Source of the DNA: Pseudomonas silvicola
GTDB lineage: Bacteria > Pseudomonadota > Gammaproteobacteria > Pseudomonadales > Pseudomonadaceae
Direction: 5' to 3'
DNA length: 64,000 bases
Assembly (NCBI RefSeq): GCF_026651855.1
Contig: NZ_CP093280.1
Coordinates: forward strand, 4,132,001 to 4,196,000
Below are positions 28,657 to 37,547 of the stretch, one piece after another (within the stretch, counting starts at the first letter, position 1; every line of letters starts with the position of its first letter). The notes under the pieces are model-generated. The model was not told the DNA's origin. It worked only from the letters and a program-made list of their open reading frames with translations, and did no database searches. The position numbers and the translations under genes are program-made.

Positions 28657-28699
28657 GGGGGCAGGTTCTTGTTGTGGGCAACGGGCCTGGAACAGGGTA

Positions 28700-28831
28700 T
28701 CACAAGGCGCGGACCCACTTGGCGCGGGGGGCCTGGGACGGGCTGGCGGCGTGGGCGAGGGCGGCGATGAGCAGGCCAAGCAGGAGGCCGACCAGGGCTT
28801 GGCAGAGCAAAGAGACAAGGACACGAATCAT
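28700..28831 (-). CDS. Possible 43-residue membrane peptide
   Basis: [20 protein letters not shown] continues hydrophobic to ALAHAAS and ends in a basic tail (RAKWVRAL). It reads as a single helix or signal-anchor. It is 43 bp upstream of the response regulator on the same strand. The Shine-Dalgarno is weak (AAAGAG about 13 bases away). The rest of the 28657-29009 space shows no other gene. Confidence 0.4.
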   Translation of the reverse strand: MIRVLVSLLCQALVGLLLGLLIAALAHAASPSQAPRAKWVRAL

Positions 28832-29009
28832 GGCGGGCAGGCTCTTTCTAGTTATGCGGGCATTACAGGCGCGGTGCGGCGTTTTGCCTATGCTACTTTG
28901 GCACGCCATGCCAGTACCAAAGTAGTAGTCGGCACGGCGCAGGCAGGCTGCGCATTGCCGTGCCAATGCTTTACCCTGACCGCAACTGTCCCTGCCAGAA
29001 GAACAGCCC

Positions 29010-30173
29010 ATGAGCCCCGCCATCAGCCAACTGCGCAAATTCGTCTCGCCGGAGATCATCTTCGGTGCCGGGTGCCGCCACCACGTCGCCAATTACGCCA
29101 AGAACTTCGGTGCCCGCAAGGTGCTGCTGGTCAGCGACCCTGGTGTCATCAACGCTGGCTGGGTGGCGGATGTGGAGGCCAGCCTGGCCGCCGAGGGCAT
29201 CGACTATGCGCTGTACAGCGCGGTTTCACCCAACCCGCGTATCGAAGAAGTGATGCAAGGCGCCGAGCGCTACCGCGCCGAGCACTGCGATGTGATTGTC
29301 GCGGTGGGCGGTGGCAGCCCCATGGACTGCGCCAAGGCCATTGGCATCGTGGTCGCCCACGACCGGCATATTCTCGAGTTCGAAGGCGTGGATACCCTGC
29401 GTGTGCCCAGCCCGCCGCTGATCCTGATTCCCACCACGGCCGGCACCTCGGCGGACGTGTCGCAGTTCGTGATCCTGTCCAATCAGGAACAGCGCATGAA
29501 GATTTCCATCGTCAGCAAGGGCGCGGTCCCCGACGTGGCGTTGATCGACCCGGAAACCACGCTGAGCATGGACCCGTTCCTGTCGGCCTGTACCGGCGTC
29601 GACGCGTTGGTGCACGCGATCGAAGCCTTTGTGTCCACCGGCCACGGGCCACTGACCGACCCCCATGCGCTGGAGGCCATCCGCCTGATCAACGGCCACC
29701 TGGTGCAGATGATCGCCAACCCCCATGACCTGGGCCTGCGTGAAAAGGTCATGCTGGGCAGCATGCAGGCCGGGCTGGCGTTTTCCAATGCCATTCTGGG
29801 GGCGGTGCATGCCATGTCCCACAGCCTGGGCGGTTTTCTCGACCTGCCCCACGGGTTGTGCAACGCGGTGTTGATCGAACACGTGGTAGCGTTCAATTAC
29901 AGCGCCGCCCCGGAACGTTTCCAGGTGATTGCCCAGACCTGCGGTATCGATTGCCGTGGGCTCGGCCACCCGCAGATCCGCCAGCGCCTGGTGGACCACT
30001 TGATCGCCCTGAAGCACGCCATCGGGTTTCACGAAACCCTGGGGCTGCACGGGGTGCGCATGGCCGACATCCCATTCCTGTCCCACCACGCCATGCACGA
30101 CCCGTGCATCCTCACCAACCCGCGCCATTCCAGCCAGCGTGACGTCGAGGTGGTGTTTGGCGAAGCCCTCTGA
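29010..30173 (+). CDS. ercA: Iron-containing alcohol dehydrogenase ErcA-like
   Basis: 387 residues, group III metal-dependent ADH fold. GGGSPMDCAKAIG (NAD-binding Gly-rich loop), TTAGTSADVSQF, and Fe ligands in DALVHAIEAFVS, HAMSHSLGG and DLPHGLCNAVL are seen. In P. aeruginosa ErcA is an unusual ADH-like gene needed for ethanol-oxidation control and is followed by the kinase ErcS'; the same order holds here. It overlaps the kinase gene by 35 bp. Enzymatic versus sensory role is not settled by sequence. Confidence 0.88.
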   Translation: MSPAISQLRKFVSPEIIFGAGCRHHVANYAKNFGARKVLLVSDPGVINAGWVADVEASLAAEGIDYALYSAVSPNPRIEEVMQGAERYRAEHCDVIVAVGGGSPMDCAKAIGIVVAHDRHILEFEGVDTLRVPSPPLILIPTTAGTSADVSQFVILSNQEQRMKISIVSKGAVPDVALIDPETTLSMDPFLSACTGVDALVHAIEAFVSTGHGPLTDPHALEAIRLINGHLVQMIANPHDLGLREKVMLGSMQAGLAFSNAILGAVHAMSHSLGGFLDLPHGLCNAVLIEHVVAFNYSAAPERFQVIAQTCGIDCRGLGHPQIRQRLVDHLIALKHAIGFHETLGLHGVRMADIPFLSHHAMHDPCILTNPRHSSQRDVEVVFGEAL

Positions 30174-31479
30174 CCCGCGCCAGGAGGCGTTGGCCGGGCT
30201 ACTGGGGCTGACCAACCACTCGGTGCGCAAAAGCCATTACCCGGAACTGGCCGCGCGCCTGCAGGAACTGGAAACCGAGCGCAACCGTTATCAGGCCCTG
30301 TCCCTGCGCTTGCAGCAGCTCAATGATGAACTGGAGCGGCGGGTCAGCGAGCGCACCGAGGAGTTGCGCGAAGCCCGCGACGCCGCCCAGGCGGCCAACC
30401 TCAGCAAGGACAAGTACCTGGCGGCCGCCAGCCACGATTTGCTGCAACCACTCAACGCGGCTCGCCTGCTGATTTCCACCCTGCGCGAGCGGCCCTTGCC
30501 GGCGGCCGAAAAGGGCCTGGTGGAGCGCACCCATCAGGCTCTGGAAGGCGCCGAAGACCTGCTCACCGATTTGCTCGACATCTCGCGCCTGGACCAGGCC
30601 GCGGTAAAGCCGGACGTCGAGGTCTACCGCCTGGAGGAAGTGCTGGCGCCGCTGGCTTCCGAATTCCAGCCCGTGGCGCAGGCAGCCGGGTTGGGGCTGA
30701 GCCTGCGCTGCGGGCAGTTTGCCGTGTGCACCGACCTGCGGTTGCTGACGCGTATTCTGCGCAACCTGCTCAGCAATGCCTGCCGCTACACCGAGCAGGG
30801 CCGTATTCTGTTGGGTGCGCGTCGTCGGGGCGAGCACCTGCGTATCGAGGTCTGGGACACGGGCCGGGGCATCGCCCCGGACCAGTTGCAGGCCATTTTC
30901 CTGGAGTTCAACCAACTGGATGTGGGCCTCGCTGCGCAGCGAAAGGGGGTGGGCCTGGGTCTGGCGATTGTCGAGCGCATCGCGCGTATTCTCGACAGCA
31001 GCGTGCAGGTGCGCTCCACCCCGGGGCGCGGTTCGGTGTTCAGCATCCTGGTGCCGGTGGCGACCCGCCCGCCGCTGGCCAGCCTGCCAACGCTACCGCG
31101 CCTGGGGAACCCGTTGCCGGGGCGGCGTCTGCTGGTGCTGGACAATGAGCCGGCGATTCTGCGCAGCATGGCCGACCTGCTGGGCCAATGGGGCTGCCAG
31201 GTGCTGACCGCCACGGACGAGGCCGGGGCCATGGCGGTGCTGGCCGGGCACGCGCCGGAATTGATCATCGCCGACTACCACCTGGACCGCGGCGTGACCG
31301 GCTGCCAGGTGATCAAGCGCCTGCGTGAGCACTACGCCCTGGCGATCCCGGCGGTCATGATCACCGCCGAACGCAGCGACCCGTTTCGGCGGCAGATGCA
31401 GCGGTTGGGTGCACCGGTGCTGAACAAGCCGGTGAAAGCGGGAAAGTTGAGGGCGGTGTTGAGTCAGCTGTTGGGGTGA
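30139..31479 (+). CDS. Hybrid histidine kinase with C-terminal receiver (ErcS'-like)
   Basis: 446 residues and no membrane helix, so cytosolic. A coiled coil (about 40-85) leads to the H-box AASHDLLQPLNAARLL, then an HATPase domain with NLLSNACRYTEQG (N box), DTGRGIAPDQ and GVGLGLAIVERI (G boxes), and a receiver from about 330 (LLVLDNEP, LIIADYHLD phospho-Asp, Lys in NKPVK). With ercA it should feed the ethanol/acetaldehyde response; likely partner is the regulator at 27991. Confidence 0.9.
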   Translation: MTSRWCLAKPSDPRQEALAGLLGLTNHSVRKSHYPELAARLQELETERNRYQALSLRLQQLNDELERRVSERTEELREARDAAQAANLSKDKYLAAASHDLLQPLNAARLLISTLRERPLPAAEKGLVERTHQALEGAEDLLTDLLDISRLDQAAVKPDVEVYRLEEVLAPLASEFQPVAQAAGLGLSLRCGQFAVCTDLRLLTRILRNLLSNACRYTEQGRILLGARRRGEHLRIEVWDTGRGIAPDQLQAIFLEFNQLDVGLAAQRKGVGLGLAIVERIARILDSSVQVRSTPGRGSVFSILVPVATRPPLASLPTLPRLGNPLPGRRLLVLDNEPAILRSMADLLGQWGCQVLTATDEAGAMAVLAGHAPELIIADYHLDRGVTGCQVIKRLREHYALAIPAVMITAERSDPFRRQMQRLGAPVLNKPVKAGKLRAVLSQLLG

Positions 31480-31533
31480 AGGTTGTCAACCAGCCGGCTG
31501 GCGTCTCAGGCGCGTGGCCTGCGCACGATCGTG

Positions 31534-32442
31534 CTAATCCTCAAACCCCACCTGCTCATGCATCTCGTCCACCTTCAGCTCGAGCCGGTACGCCACCGCG
31601 ATGAACAACGCCTGGCACAGGCACAGCGTGGCGCTCAACGAGCGGAAGGCGAACGAGCTGCCCTCATTGACCAGCAGCACGCTGTTGGCGCGCTTGGCCA
31701 GGGGCGAAAGGGTGGAGTCGGTGATGATCAGGGTCTTGGCCAGGTGATGCTGGGCGATGCGCAGGCAGTGCTGGGTTTCCTTGCCGTAGGGGGTGAAGCT
31801 GATGGCGATGACCAGGTCGCCCTGGCGTACGCTGCGCATCTGCTCGCGGTAGCTGCCACCCAGGCCCGATACCAGGTGGATGCGCTTGTTGGTGTGCTGC
31901 AGGTTATAGACCAGGTAGTCGGCCACCGCGAATGAACGACGCACGCCCACCACGTAGATGTTCTCGGCGTTGACCACCAGGTCCACGGCTTTCTCGAACG
32001 CTTCGTCATCCAGCTCGCCGCCCAGGCGCTCGATGCCCGACAGGGTGGCGTCGATGCATTCGCGGGCCAGGTCGGCGCCGCTGGCTTTCTGCGACTTGTT
32101 GGCGATCAGGCTGCGGATGCGCTGCTGGTAGTTCTGCACCGGCGTGGCTTTGTGGGTATAGGCCTCGCGGAACAGGGCCTGCATTTCGCTGAAGCCGCTG
32201 AAGCCGAACCGTTGGGAGAAGCGCACGATGGCGGAGGGGTGCACTTCGCATTCGCCGGCGATGTCGCTGATGCGGTCGACCATGATGCGGTCGCTCTGCT
32301 GGCTCATGTAGCTGGCGATACGCTTGAGCTGGCGCGGCAGCCCTTCGTATTCGCGGGTGATCAGTTGCAGCAACTGCTCGGCGCTGGCCGGGGCGCTGGC
32401 GGCTGACGGCTCGGGGGAGGCCTGCTGATCAGGGCGGGACAT
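31534..32442 (-). CDS. iolR: MurR/RpiR-family regulator of inositol genes
   Basis: 302 residues. N-terminal RpiR helix-turn-helix (about 25-100; RISDIAGECEVHPSAIVRFS then QRFGFSGFSE) and a C-terminal SIS sugar-phosphate domain (about 140-275; VVGVRRSFAVADYLVYNL). It is divergent from the inositol operon and matches the position of IolR in other pseudomonads; the expected effector is an inositol-pathway intermediate. AAGGAT precedes the ATG. Confidence 0.88.
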   Translation of the reverse strand: MSRPDQQASPEPSAASAPASAEQLLQLITREYEGLPRQLKRIASYMSQQSDRIMVDRISDIAGECEVHPSAIVRFSQRFGFSGFSEMQALFREAYTHKATPVQNYQQRIRSLIANKSQKASGADLARECIDATLSGIERLGGELDDEAFEKAVDLVVNAENIYVVGVRRSFAVADYLVYNLQHTNKRIHLVSGLGGSYREQMRSVRQGDLVIAISFTPYGKETQHCLRIAQHHLAKTLIITDSTLSPLAKRANSVLLVNEGSSFAFRSLSATLCLCQALFIAVAYRLELKVDEMHEQVGFED

Positions 32443-32748
32443 GGTCGTATCCTTCTACGTATTCGTTCGGGCCCCTTTTGCACGCGGGTCCCAGGTGGTG
32501 GCTGGCACACGCAGTCTACAGGGTAGGCCGGGAAAAAAACCTGAGCAAAAGGTCCAGTTCAAATGACGAACCCGCCAGAAACGCTCAAACACAGTATGCG
32601 GGCTTCAAATTGGAAAATAAATTCCGCTTGAAAAATTTATAGAAAAAAAGTTGATCCGGTAGAAAAGCCGTTCTAGTCTGGAGTTCAAGAAAGCGATACC
32701 GGCCGCCTCAGGCCGTGTCGCAGGCTGATAACAATAACAGGAGCCAGC
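32443..32748 (+). promoter_or_regulatory. Inositol operon promoter region with candidate IolR site
   Basis: 306 bp, very AT-rich from 32570 to 32680. TGGAAAATAAATTCC at 32611-32625 is an inverted repeat (GGAA-N6-TTCC). Its reverse form, with one end changed, recurs at 40555-40570 before the importer. AGGAG lies just before iolC at 32749. Confidence 0.6.
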
Positions 32749-33273
32749 ATGGGCCAGACTCGTTTTGCCACCGGTCGACACGTGGACCTGATTTGCCTGG
32801 GCCGCCTGGGCGTCGACCTCTATGCCCAGCAAGTGGGGGCCAGGCTGGAAGATGTTTCCAGCTTCGCCAAGTACCTGGGCGGTTCTTCCGCCAACATTGC
32901 CTTCGGCACCGCACGGCTGGGCCTCAGGTCGGCCATGCTCAGCCGGGTAAGGGACGACCACATGGGGCGCTTCCTGGTCGAGTCGCTGCAGCGTGAAGGC
33001 TGCGACACTTCGGCCATCAAGGTCGACCCTGAGCGCCTCACCGCCATGGTGCTGCTGGGCCTCAACGCCCCGGCCAGCGAGCTGGCCGAAGGTTTTGCCC
33101 AGGCCGCTGCCAGCACGACCTGCCGCGGTTTCGCCGTGGGCCGCACGATTTTCCATGAGCCCAGCCGCGCCTGGTTCAACGGCGAGCTCGACGACGCCGG
33201 CCTGGTGGCCCAGGTGCGCCAGCGGTTCAGCCAACTGATCGAAGCCTGGCGTTCGGCCCGCCACGGCCGCTGA
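32749..33273 (+). CDS. iolC: iolC remnant: in-frame internally deleted 5-dehydro-2-deoxygluconokinase
   Basis: 174 residues, whereas proteobacterial IolC proteins of this type are about 640 (PfkB kinase plus a DUF2090 aldolase-like half). Residues 1-104 match the kinase N-terminus (VDLICLGRLGVDLYAQQVG, then YLGGSSANIAFGTARLG, up to LTAMVLLG). The text then jumps to the DUF2090 end (LNAPASELAEGF, CRGFAVGRTIFHEPSRAWF). The PfkB C-terminal GAGD anion hole and catalytic Asp are gone, as is nearly all of the second half. Promoter, AGGAG site and downstream frame are intact. Kinase activity is not expected. Confidence 0.88.
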   Translation: MGQTRFATGRHVDLICLGRLGVDLYAQQVGARLEDVSSFAKYLGGSSANIAFGTARLGLRSAMLSRVRDDHMGRFLVESLQREGCDTSAIKVDPERLTAMVLLGLNAPASELAEGFAQAAASTTCRGFAVGRTIFHEPSRAWFNGELDDAGLVAQVRQRFSQLIEAWRSARHGR

Positions 33274-33309
33274 ACGTCACCCACACCGATAACAACAACA
33301 GGTGCAGCC

Positions 33310-34218
33310 ATGCCATCCGCGATTCGTATCGGCATCAACCCGATTTCCTGGAGCAACGACGACCTGCCGTCCCTGGGCGGCGAGACCCCGCTGAGCACCG
33401 CGCTCAGCGAGGGCAAGGCCATCGGCTACGAAGGCTTTGAACTCAACGGCAAATTTCCCAAGGATGGCCCGGGCGTGGCCCAGGTGCTCAAGCCTCATGA
33501 CCTGGCCCTGGTGTCGGGCTGGTACTCCGGGCGCCTGGCCCAGCGCACGGCCGCCGAAGAGATCGATGCCATCGCCAGTCACGTGCAGTTGCTGGCGTTC
33601 AATGGCGCCAGCGTACTGGTGTACGGCGAAGTGGCCGACGCCATCCAGGGCAAGCGTATTCCCCTGGTGGAACGCCCGCGCTTCCATAGCCGCCAGGCCT
33701 GGGAAGACTACGCGGCGAAACTCGACGAACTGGCAACCTTTACCCTCAGCCAGGGCGTGCGCCTGGCCTACCATCATCATATGGGCGCCTACGTGGAGGC
33801 GCCCCAGGACATCGACACCCTCATGGCCCTGACCGGCCCGCAAGTGGGCCTGCTGTTCGATGCCGGCCATTGCTACATGGGCGGCGGTGACCCGCTGACG
33901 GTGCTGCGCACGCATATCCAGCGCGTGTGCCACGTGCATTTCAAGGACGTACGCAAGCCCGTGGTGCAGCTGGCGCGCAACAACCTGTGGAGTTTCCCCG
34001 ACTGCATCGTCAACGGCACCTTCACCGTGCCGGGCGATGGTGATATCGATTTCGCGCCACTGATCGATGAACTGCTGGCCGTGGACTACCTGGGCTGGCT
34101 GGTGGTGGAGGCCGAGCAGGACCCTGCCGTGGCCCCCAGCTATGTCTATGCCAAAAAGGGCTTCGACACCCTGCATACCTTGCTTGCCCAAGCCCGTGAA
34201 CGGAGGACTGCTGCATGA
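33310..34218 (+). CDS. iolE: myo-inosose-2 dehydratase
   Basis: 302 residues, xylose-isomerase-like TIM barrel. IGINPISWSNDDLPSLGG at the start, YHHHMGAYVEAPQDIDTLM, LLFDAGHCYMGG and VCHVHFKDVR give the metal-binding Glu/Asp/His set. Converts 2-keto-myo-inositol to 3D-trihydroxycyclohexane-dione. Its last codons overlap iolB (ATGA). Confidence 0.95.
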   Translation: MPSAIRIGINPISWSNDDLPSLGGETPLSTALSEGKAIGYEGFELNGKFPKDGPGVAQVLKPHDLALVSGWYSGRLAQRTAAEEIDAIASHVQLLAFNGASVLVYGEVADAIQGKRIPLVERPRFHSRQAWEDYAAKLDELATFTLSQGVRLAYHHHMGAYVEAPQDIDTLMALTGPQVGLLFDAGHCYMGGGDPLTVLRTHIQRVCHVHFKDVRKPVVQLARNNLWSFPDCIVNGTFTVPGDGDIDFAPLIDELLAVDYLGWLVVEAEQDPAVAPSYVYAKKGFDTLHTLLAQARERRTAA

Positions 34219-35024
34219 GCCTGCTGGTCAAGAGTCATCAACAGGGCCAGGAGGTGGTACGCCTGGCCGACAATACCCTGGAATACGTGGGCTTCAGTGC
34301 CCATCGCCTGAGCCTGGGTGAAAGCCTGCCCCTGGCGGCCGGTGACAAGGAACTGTGCGTGGTGATCCTCACCGGGCGCGCGAGCCTCAGCGGCGAGGCG
34401 CCCGTTCAGGGCGCCTTCACTTGGGACAACCTGGGGGAACGGCACTCGGTGTTCGAGGAGAAATCGCCCTGGGCGGTGTACCTGCCCAGCGGGAGCCAAG
34501 CCCGCCTGGAAGCCCTGAGCGATCTGCAGGTGGCAGTGTGCGCCGCCCCTGGCGCGCCGGCCGGCGAGTTGAGCGCACGGCTGATCACCCCCCAGAGCAT
34601 GAAGCGCAGCAGCCGCGGCAAGGGCGCGAACACCCGCTACGTGTGCGACATCCTGCCGGACACCGAGGTGGCCCATTCCCTGCTGGTGGTCGAGGTACGC
34701 ACGCCTTCGGGCCATAGTTCCAGCTATCCGCCCCACAAGCATGACCGCGATGCGCTGCCGGCCGAGAGCTTCCTGGAGGAAACCTATTACCATCAGGTCA
34801 ACCCACCGCAGGGCTTCGTGTTCCAGCGGGTGTACACCGACGACCGCCACATAGACCAGGCCATGGCCGTGGAAAACAACGATCTGGTGGTTGTGCCCGA
34901 AGGCTACCACCCGGTCAGCGTGCCTTACGGCTACGAAAGCTACTACCTCAACGTGATGGCCGGGCCCAAGCGGGTGTGGCAGTTCCACAACGACCCGCAG
35001 CATGAATGGCTGCTGGACCTTTGA
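34215..35024 (+). CDS. iolB: 5-deoxy-glucuronate isomerase
   Basis: 269 residues, cupin fold. Central [18 protein letters not shown] holds the metal-binding His/Glu; [19 protein letters not shown] and [18 protein letters not shown] are family segments. Isomerises 5-deoxy-glucuronate to 5-dehydro-2-deoxygluconate, the substrate of the now damaged IolC. Translationally coupled to iolE. Confidence 0.95.
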   Translation: MSLLVKSHQQGQEVVRLADNTLEYVGFSAHRLSLGESLPLAAGDKELCVVILTGRASLSGEAPVQGAFTWDNLGERHSVFEEKSPWAVYLPSGSQARLEALSDLQVAVCAAPGAPAGELSARLITPQSMKRSSRGKGANTRYVCDILPDTEVAHSLLVVEVRTPSGHSSSYPPHKHDRDALPAESFLEETYYHQVNPPQGFVFQRVYTDDRHIDQAMAVENNDLVVVPEGYHPVSVPYGYESYYLNVMAGPKRVWQFHNDPQHEWLLDL

Positions 35025-35049
35025 CTCCCTTCTGGACATGAGAACGACC

Positions 35050-36549
35050 ATGAGCGAAGCCCCCGTAATCGGCCACTACCTGCACGGCCGCGTCAGTGAA
35101 GAGGCCCAGCGCCACAGCCCGGTGTTCAACCCGGCCACCGGTGAGGTGCAGGCGCGCGTGGCCCTGGCCAGCGTGCACACGGTGGAACAGGCCGTGGCCT
35201 CGGCGAAAAAAGCCTTCCCGGCCTGGGCCGAGCAATCGAGCCTGCGCCGCGCACGCATTCTGTTCAAGTTCAAGGAACTGCTGGACCAGTACCACGACGA
35301 GCTGGCGCACTTGATCTGCCGAGAGCACGGCAAGGTGTTCTCCGACGCCAAGGGCGAAGTCACCCGTGGCATCGAGATCGTCGAGTTCGCCTGCGGCGCG
35401 CCGAGCCTGCTGCAGACCTCCTTCAGCGACAACATCGGTGGTGGTATCGACAACTGGAACCTGCGCCAGCCCCTGGGGGTATGCGCGGGTGTCACGCCCT
35501 TCAACTTTCCGGTGATGGTGCCGCTGTGGATGATCCCCATGGCCCTGGTCACCGGCAACTGCTTCGTGCTCAAGCCCTCGGAGCGTGACCCCAGCGCCAG
35601 TCTGTTGATGGCCCGCCTGTTGACCGAGGCCGGGCTGCCGGATGGCGTGTTCAACGTGGTGCAGGGTGACAAGACGGCCGTGGATGCCCTGCTGCAGCAC
35701 CCGGACATCGAGGCCATTTCGTTCGTGGGCTCCACCCCCATCGCCGAGTACATCCACCAGCAGGCCAGTAGCCGCGGCAAGCGTGTCCAGGCCCTGGGGG
35801 GCGCCAAGAACCACATGATCGTGATGCCCGACGCCGACCTCGACCAGGCCGCGGACGCGCTGATGGGCGCGGCCTTCGGTTCGGCGGGGGAGCGCTGCAT
35901 GGCGATTTCCATCGCTGTGGCGGTGGGTGACGTGGGTGACAAATTGGTGGAAAAACTGCTGCCGCGCATCGACCGCCTCAAGGTCGGCAATGGCTTCCAC
36001 GCTGACAGCGAGATGGGCCCCCTGGTGACCGCCGAGCACAAGGCCAAGGTCGAAGGCTTCATTGCCCAGGGCGTGGAGCAGGGTGCCAGGCTGCTGGTGG
36101 ATGGCCGCGGCCTGAAGGTGCCGGGCAGCGAAGCGGGTTTCTTCATCGGTGCCACGCTGTTCGATGGCGTGACTGCCGAGATGAGCATCTACCAGCAGGA
36201 AATCTTCGGCCCGGTGCTGGGCATCATCCGCGTGCCGGATTTCGCCACCGCGGTAGAACTGATCAACGCCCACGAATTCGGCAACGGCGTGTCGTGCTTC
36301 ACCAGTGACGGCGGCATCGCCAGGGCCTTCGCCCGCAGCATCAAGGTGGGCATGGTCGGCATCAACGTACCGATTCCTGTACCCATGGCCTGGCATTCCT
36401 TCGGGGGCTGGAAGCGCTCGCTGTTTGGCGACCACCACGCCTACGGCGAAGAAGGGCTGCGGTTCTACAGCCGCTACAAGAGCGTGATGCAACGTTGGCC
36501 CGACAGCATCGCCAAGGGCGCCGAGTTCAGCATGCCTACGGCCAAGTAG
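35050..36549 (+). CDS. iolA: Malonate/methylmalonate-semialdehyde dehydrogenase, CoA-acylating
   Basis: 499 residues, ALDH superfamily (MmsA/IolA type). [30 protein letters not shown], catalytic Cys in [10 protein letters not shown], and [10 protein letters not shown] are present. Converts malonate semialdehyde to acetyl-CoA in the last inositol step and methylmalonate semialdehyde in valine breakdown. ATG 35050 was chosen over an in-frame TTG/ATG inside iolB. Confidence 0.95.
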   Translation: MSEAPVIGHYLHGRVSEEAQRHSPVFNPATGEVQARVALASVHTVEQAVASAKKAFPAWAEQSSLRRARILFKFKELLDQYHDELAHLICREHGKVFSDAKGEVTRGIEIVEFACGAPSLLQTSFSDNIGGGIDNWNLRQPLGVCAGVTPFNFPVMVPLWMIPMALVTGNCFVLKPSERDPSASLLMARLLTEAGLPDGVFNVVQGDKTAVDALLQHPDIEAISFVGSTPIAEYIHQQASSRGKRVQALGGAKNHMIVMPDADLDQAADALMGAAFGSAGERCMAISIAVAVGDVGDKLVEKLLPRIDRLKVGNGFHADSEMGPLVTAEHKAKVEGFIAQGVEQGARLLVDGRGLKVPGSEAGFFIGATLFDGVTAEMSIYQQEIFGPVLGIIRVPDFATAVELINAHEFGNGVSCFTSDGGIARAFARSIKVGMVGINVPIPVPMAWHSFGGWKRSLFGDHHAYGEEGLRFYSRYKSVMQRWPDSIAKGAEFSMPTAK

Positions 36550-36565
36550 CCCCGGCGTCGCCTGC

Positions 36566-36620
36566 CCCCACAGCACGGCTGCTCTTTTCCCTGTGGGGCC
36601 GGGCGAAGCTCGAGAAGCGG
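36566..36620. repeat. Hairpin and REP-like element inside the iol operon
   Basis: CCCCACAG at 36566 pairs with CTGTGGGG at 36591, then GGCCGGGCGAAGCTCG (REP core, reverse orientation) runs to 36620. It lies in the 122-bp gap between iolA and iolI and may attenuate or stabilise the transcript. Confidence 0.5.
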
Positions 36621-36671
36621 CCATCGCGTATTCAAAACCGTCCGCGCCATTCTTCCGGAGAACAATGACAA

Positions 36672-37493
36672 ATGCGCCAGCCCCTGCGTTTCGCCCTCAA
36701 CCGCATGGTCGCCCCCCACCTGCCACTGGCGGAGTTCATCGACCTGGCCGTGGCCCTGAAAGCTGATGCCATTGAGATCCGCAACGACCTCAAGGGCGTC
36801 GAGATCGAAGACGGCACGCCACCGGAACGTATTCGCCACTTGTGCGCCGCACACGGCATTCGCGTGTTGTCGATCAACGCGCTTTACCCCTTCGACGTAT
36901 GGAACGATGAACGCCGCGCCCAGGCCCTGAAGCTGGCGGCCTATGCCCGCGATTGCGGTGCCACGGGCCTGGTGATGTGCCCGCTCAACGAGCACGGCGA
37001 TACCCGCGACACGGCTGCCCGCGCCGCGGGCCTGCGTACCGCGCTGACCGAGCTGGCGCCGATCCTGCGCGAGCATGGCTTGCTGGGGTTCGTCGAACCC
37101 CTGGGCTTCGAGCAGTCTGCGCTGCGGCGCAAGGGCCAGGCCGTGGAGGCGATCAAGGCCGTCGGCGGCCTGGACGTGTTCCGGCTAGTGCATGACACCT
37201 TTCACCACCACCTGGCCGGTGAGCAGGCGTTCTTCCCGGCGCTCACCGGGCTGGTGCACATCAGCGGCGTGGAAGACGGCGAGGCGCCGCTCGCCAGCAT
37301 CCAGGACGGGCACCGCGTGCTGATCGGCGAACACGACATCCTCGGCAACGCCGCGCAGATCGACAGCCTGCTCAGCAGCGGCTATGACGGTTACGTGTCA
37401 TGGGAACCGTTCGCCGAGAGCGTCCATGGCCTGGCCGATATCCGTCACGCGCTGGGGCAGAGCATGAGCTACCTGAGCCAGCAGTTGAGCTGA
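36672..37493 (+). CDS. iolI: IolI-like 2-keto-myo-inositol isomerase (TIM barrel)
   Basis: 273 residues, AP endonuclease family 2 fold. ADAIEIRNDLKG, GFVEPLGFEQSALR, RLVHDTFHHHLAG, HISGVEDGEA and GYVSWEPFAES provide the metal-site Glu, Asp, His and Glu. IolI interconverts inososes. CGGAG precedes the ATG by about 11 bases. Confidence 0.88.
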   Translation: MRQPLRFALNRMVAPHLPLAEFIDLAVALKADAIEIRNDLKGVEIEDGTPPERIRHLCAAHGIRVLSINALYPFDVWNDERRAQALKLAAYARDCGATGLVMCPLNEHGDTRDTAARAAGLRTALTELAPILREHGLLGFVEPLGFEQSALRRKGQAVEAIKAVGGLDVFRLVHDTFHHHLAGEQAFFPALTGLVHISGVEDGEAPLASIQDGHRVLIGEHDILGNAAQIDSLLSSGYDGYVSWEPFAESVHGLADIRHALGQSMSYLSQQLS

Positions 37494-37547
37494 TTCCGGG
37501 GCGTCGGTTTGACCACAGAAACCGTTTGAAGAATAAAAGGTGCGAAC

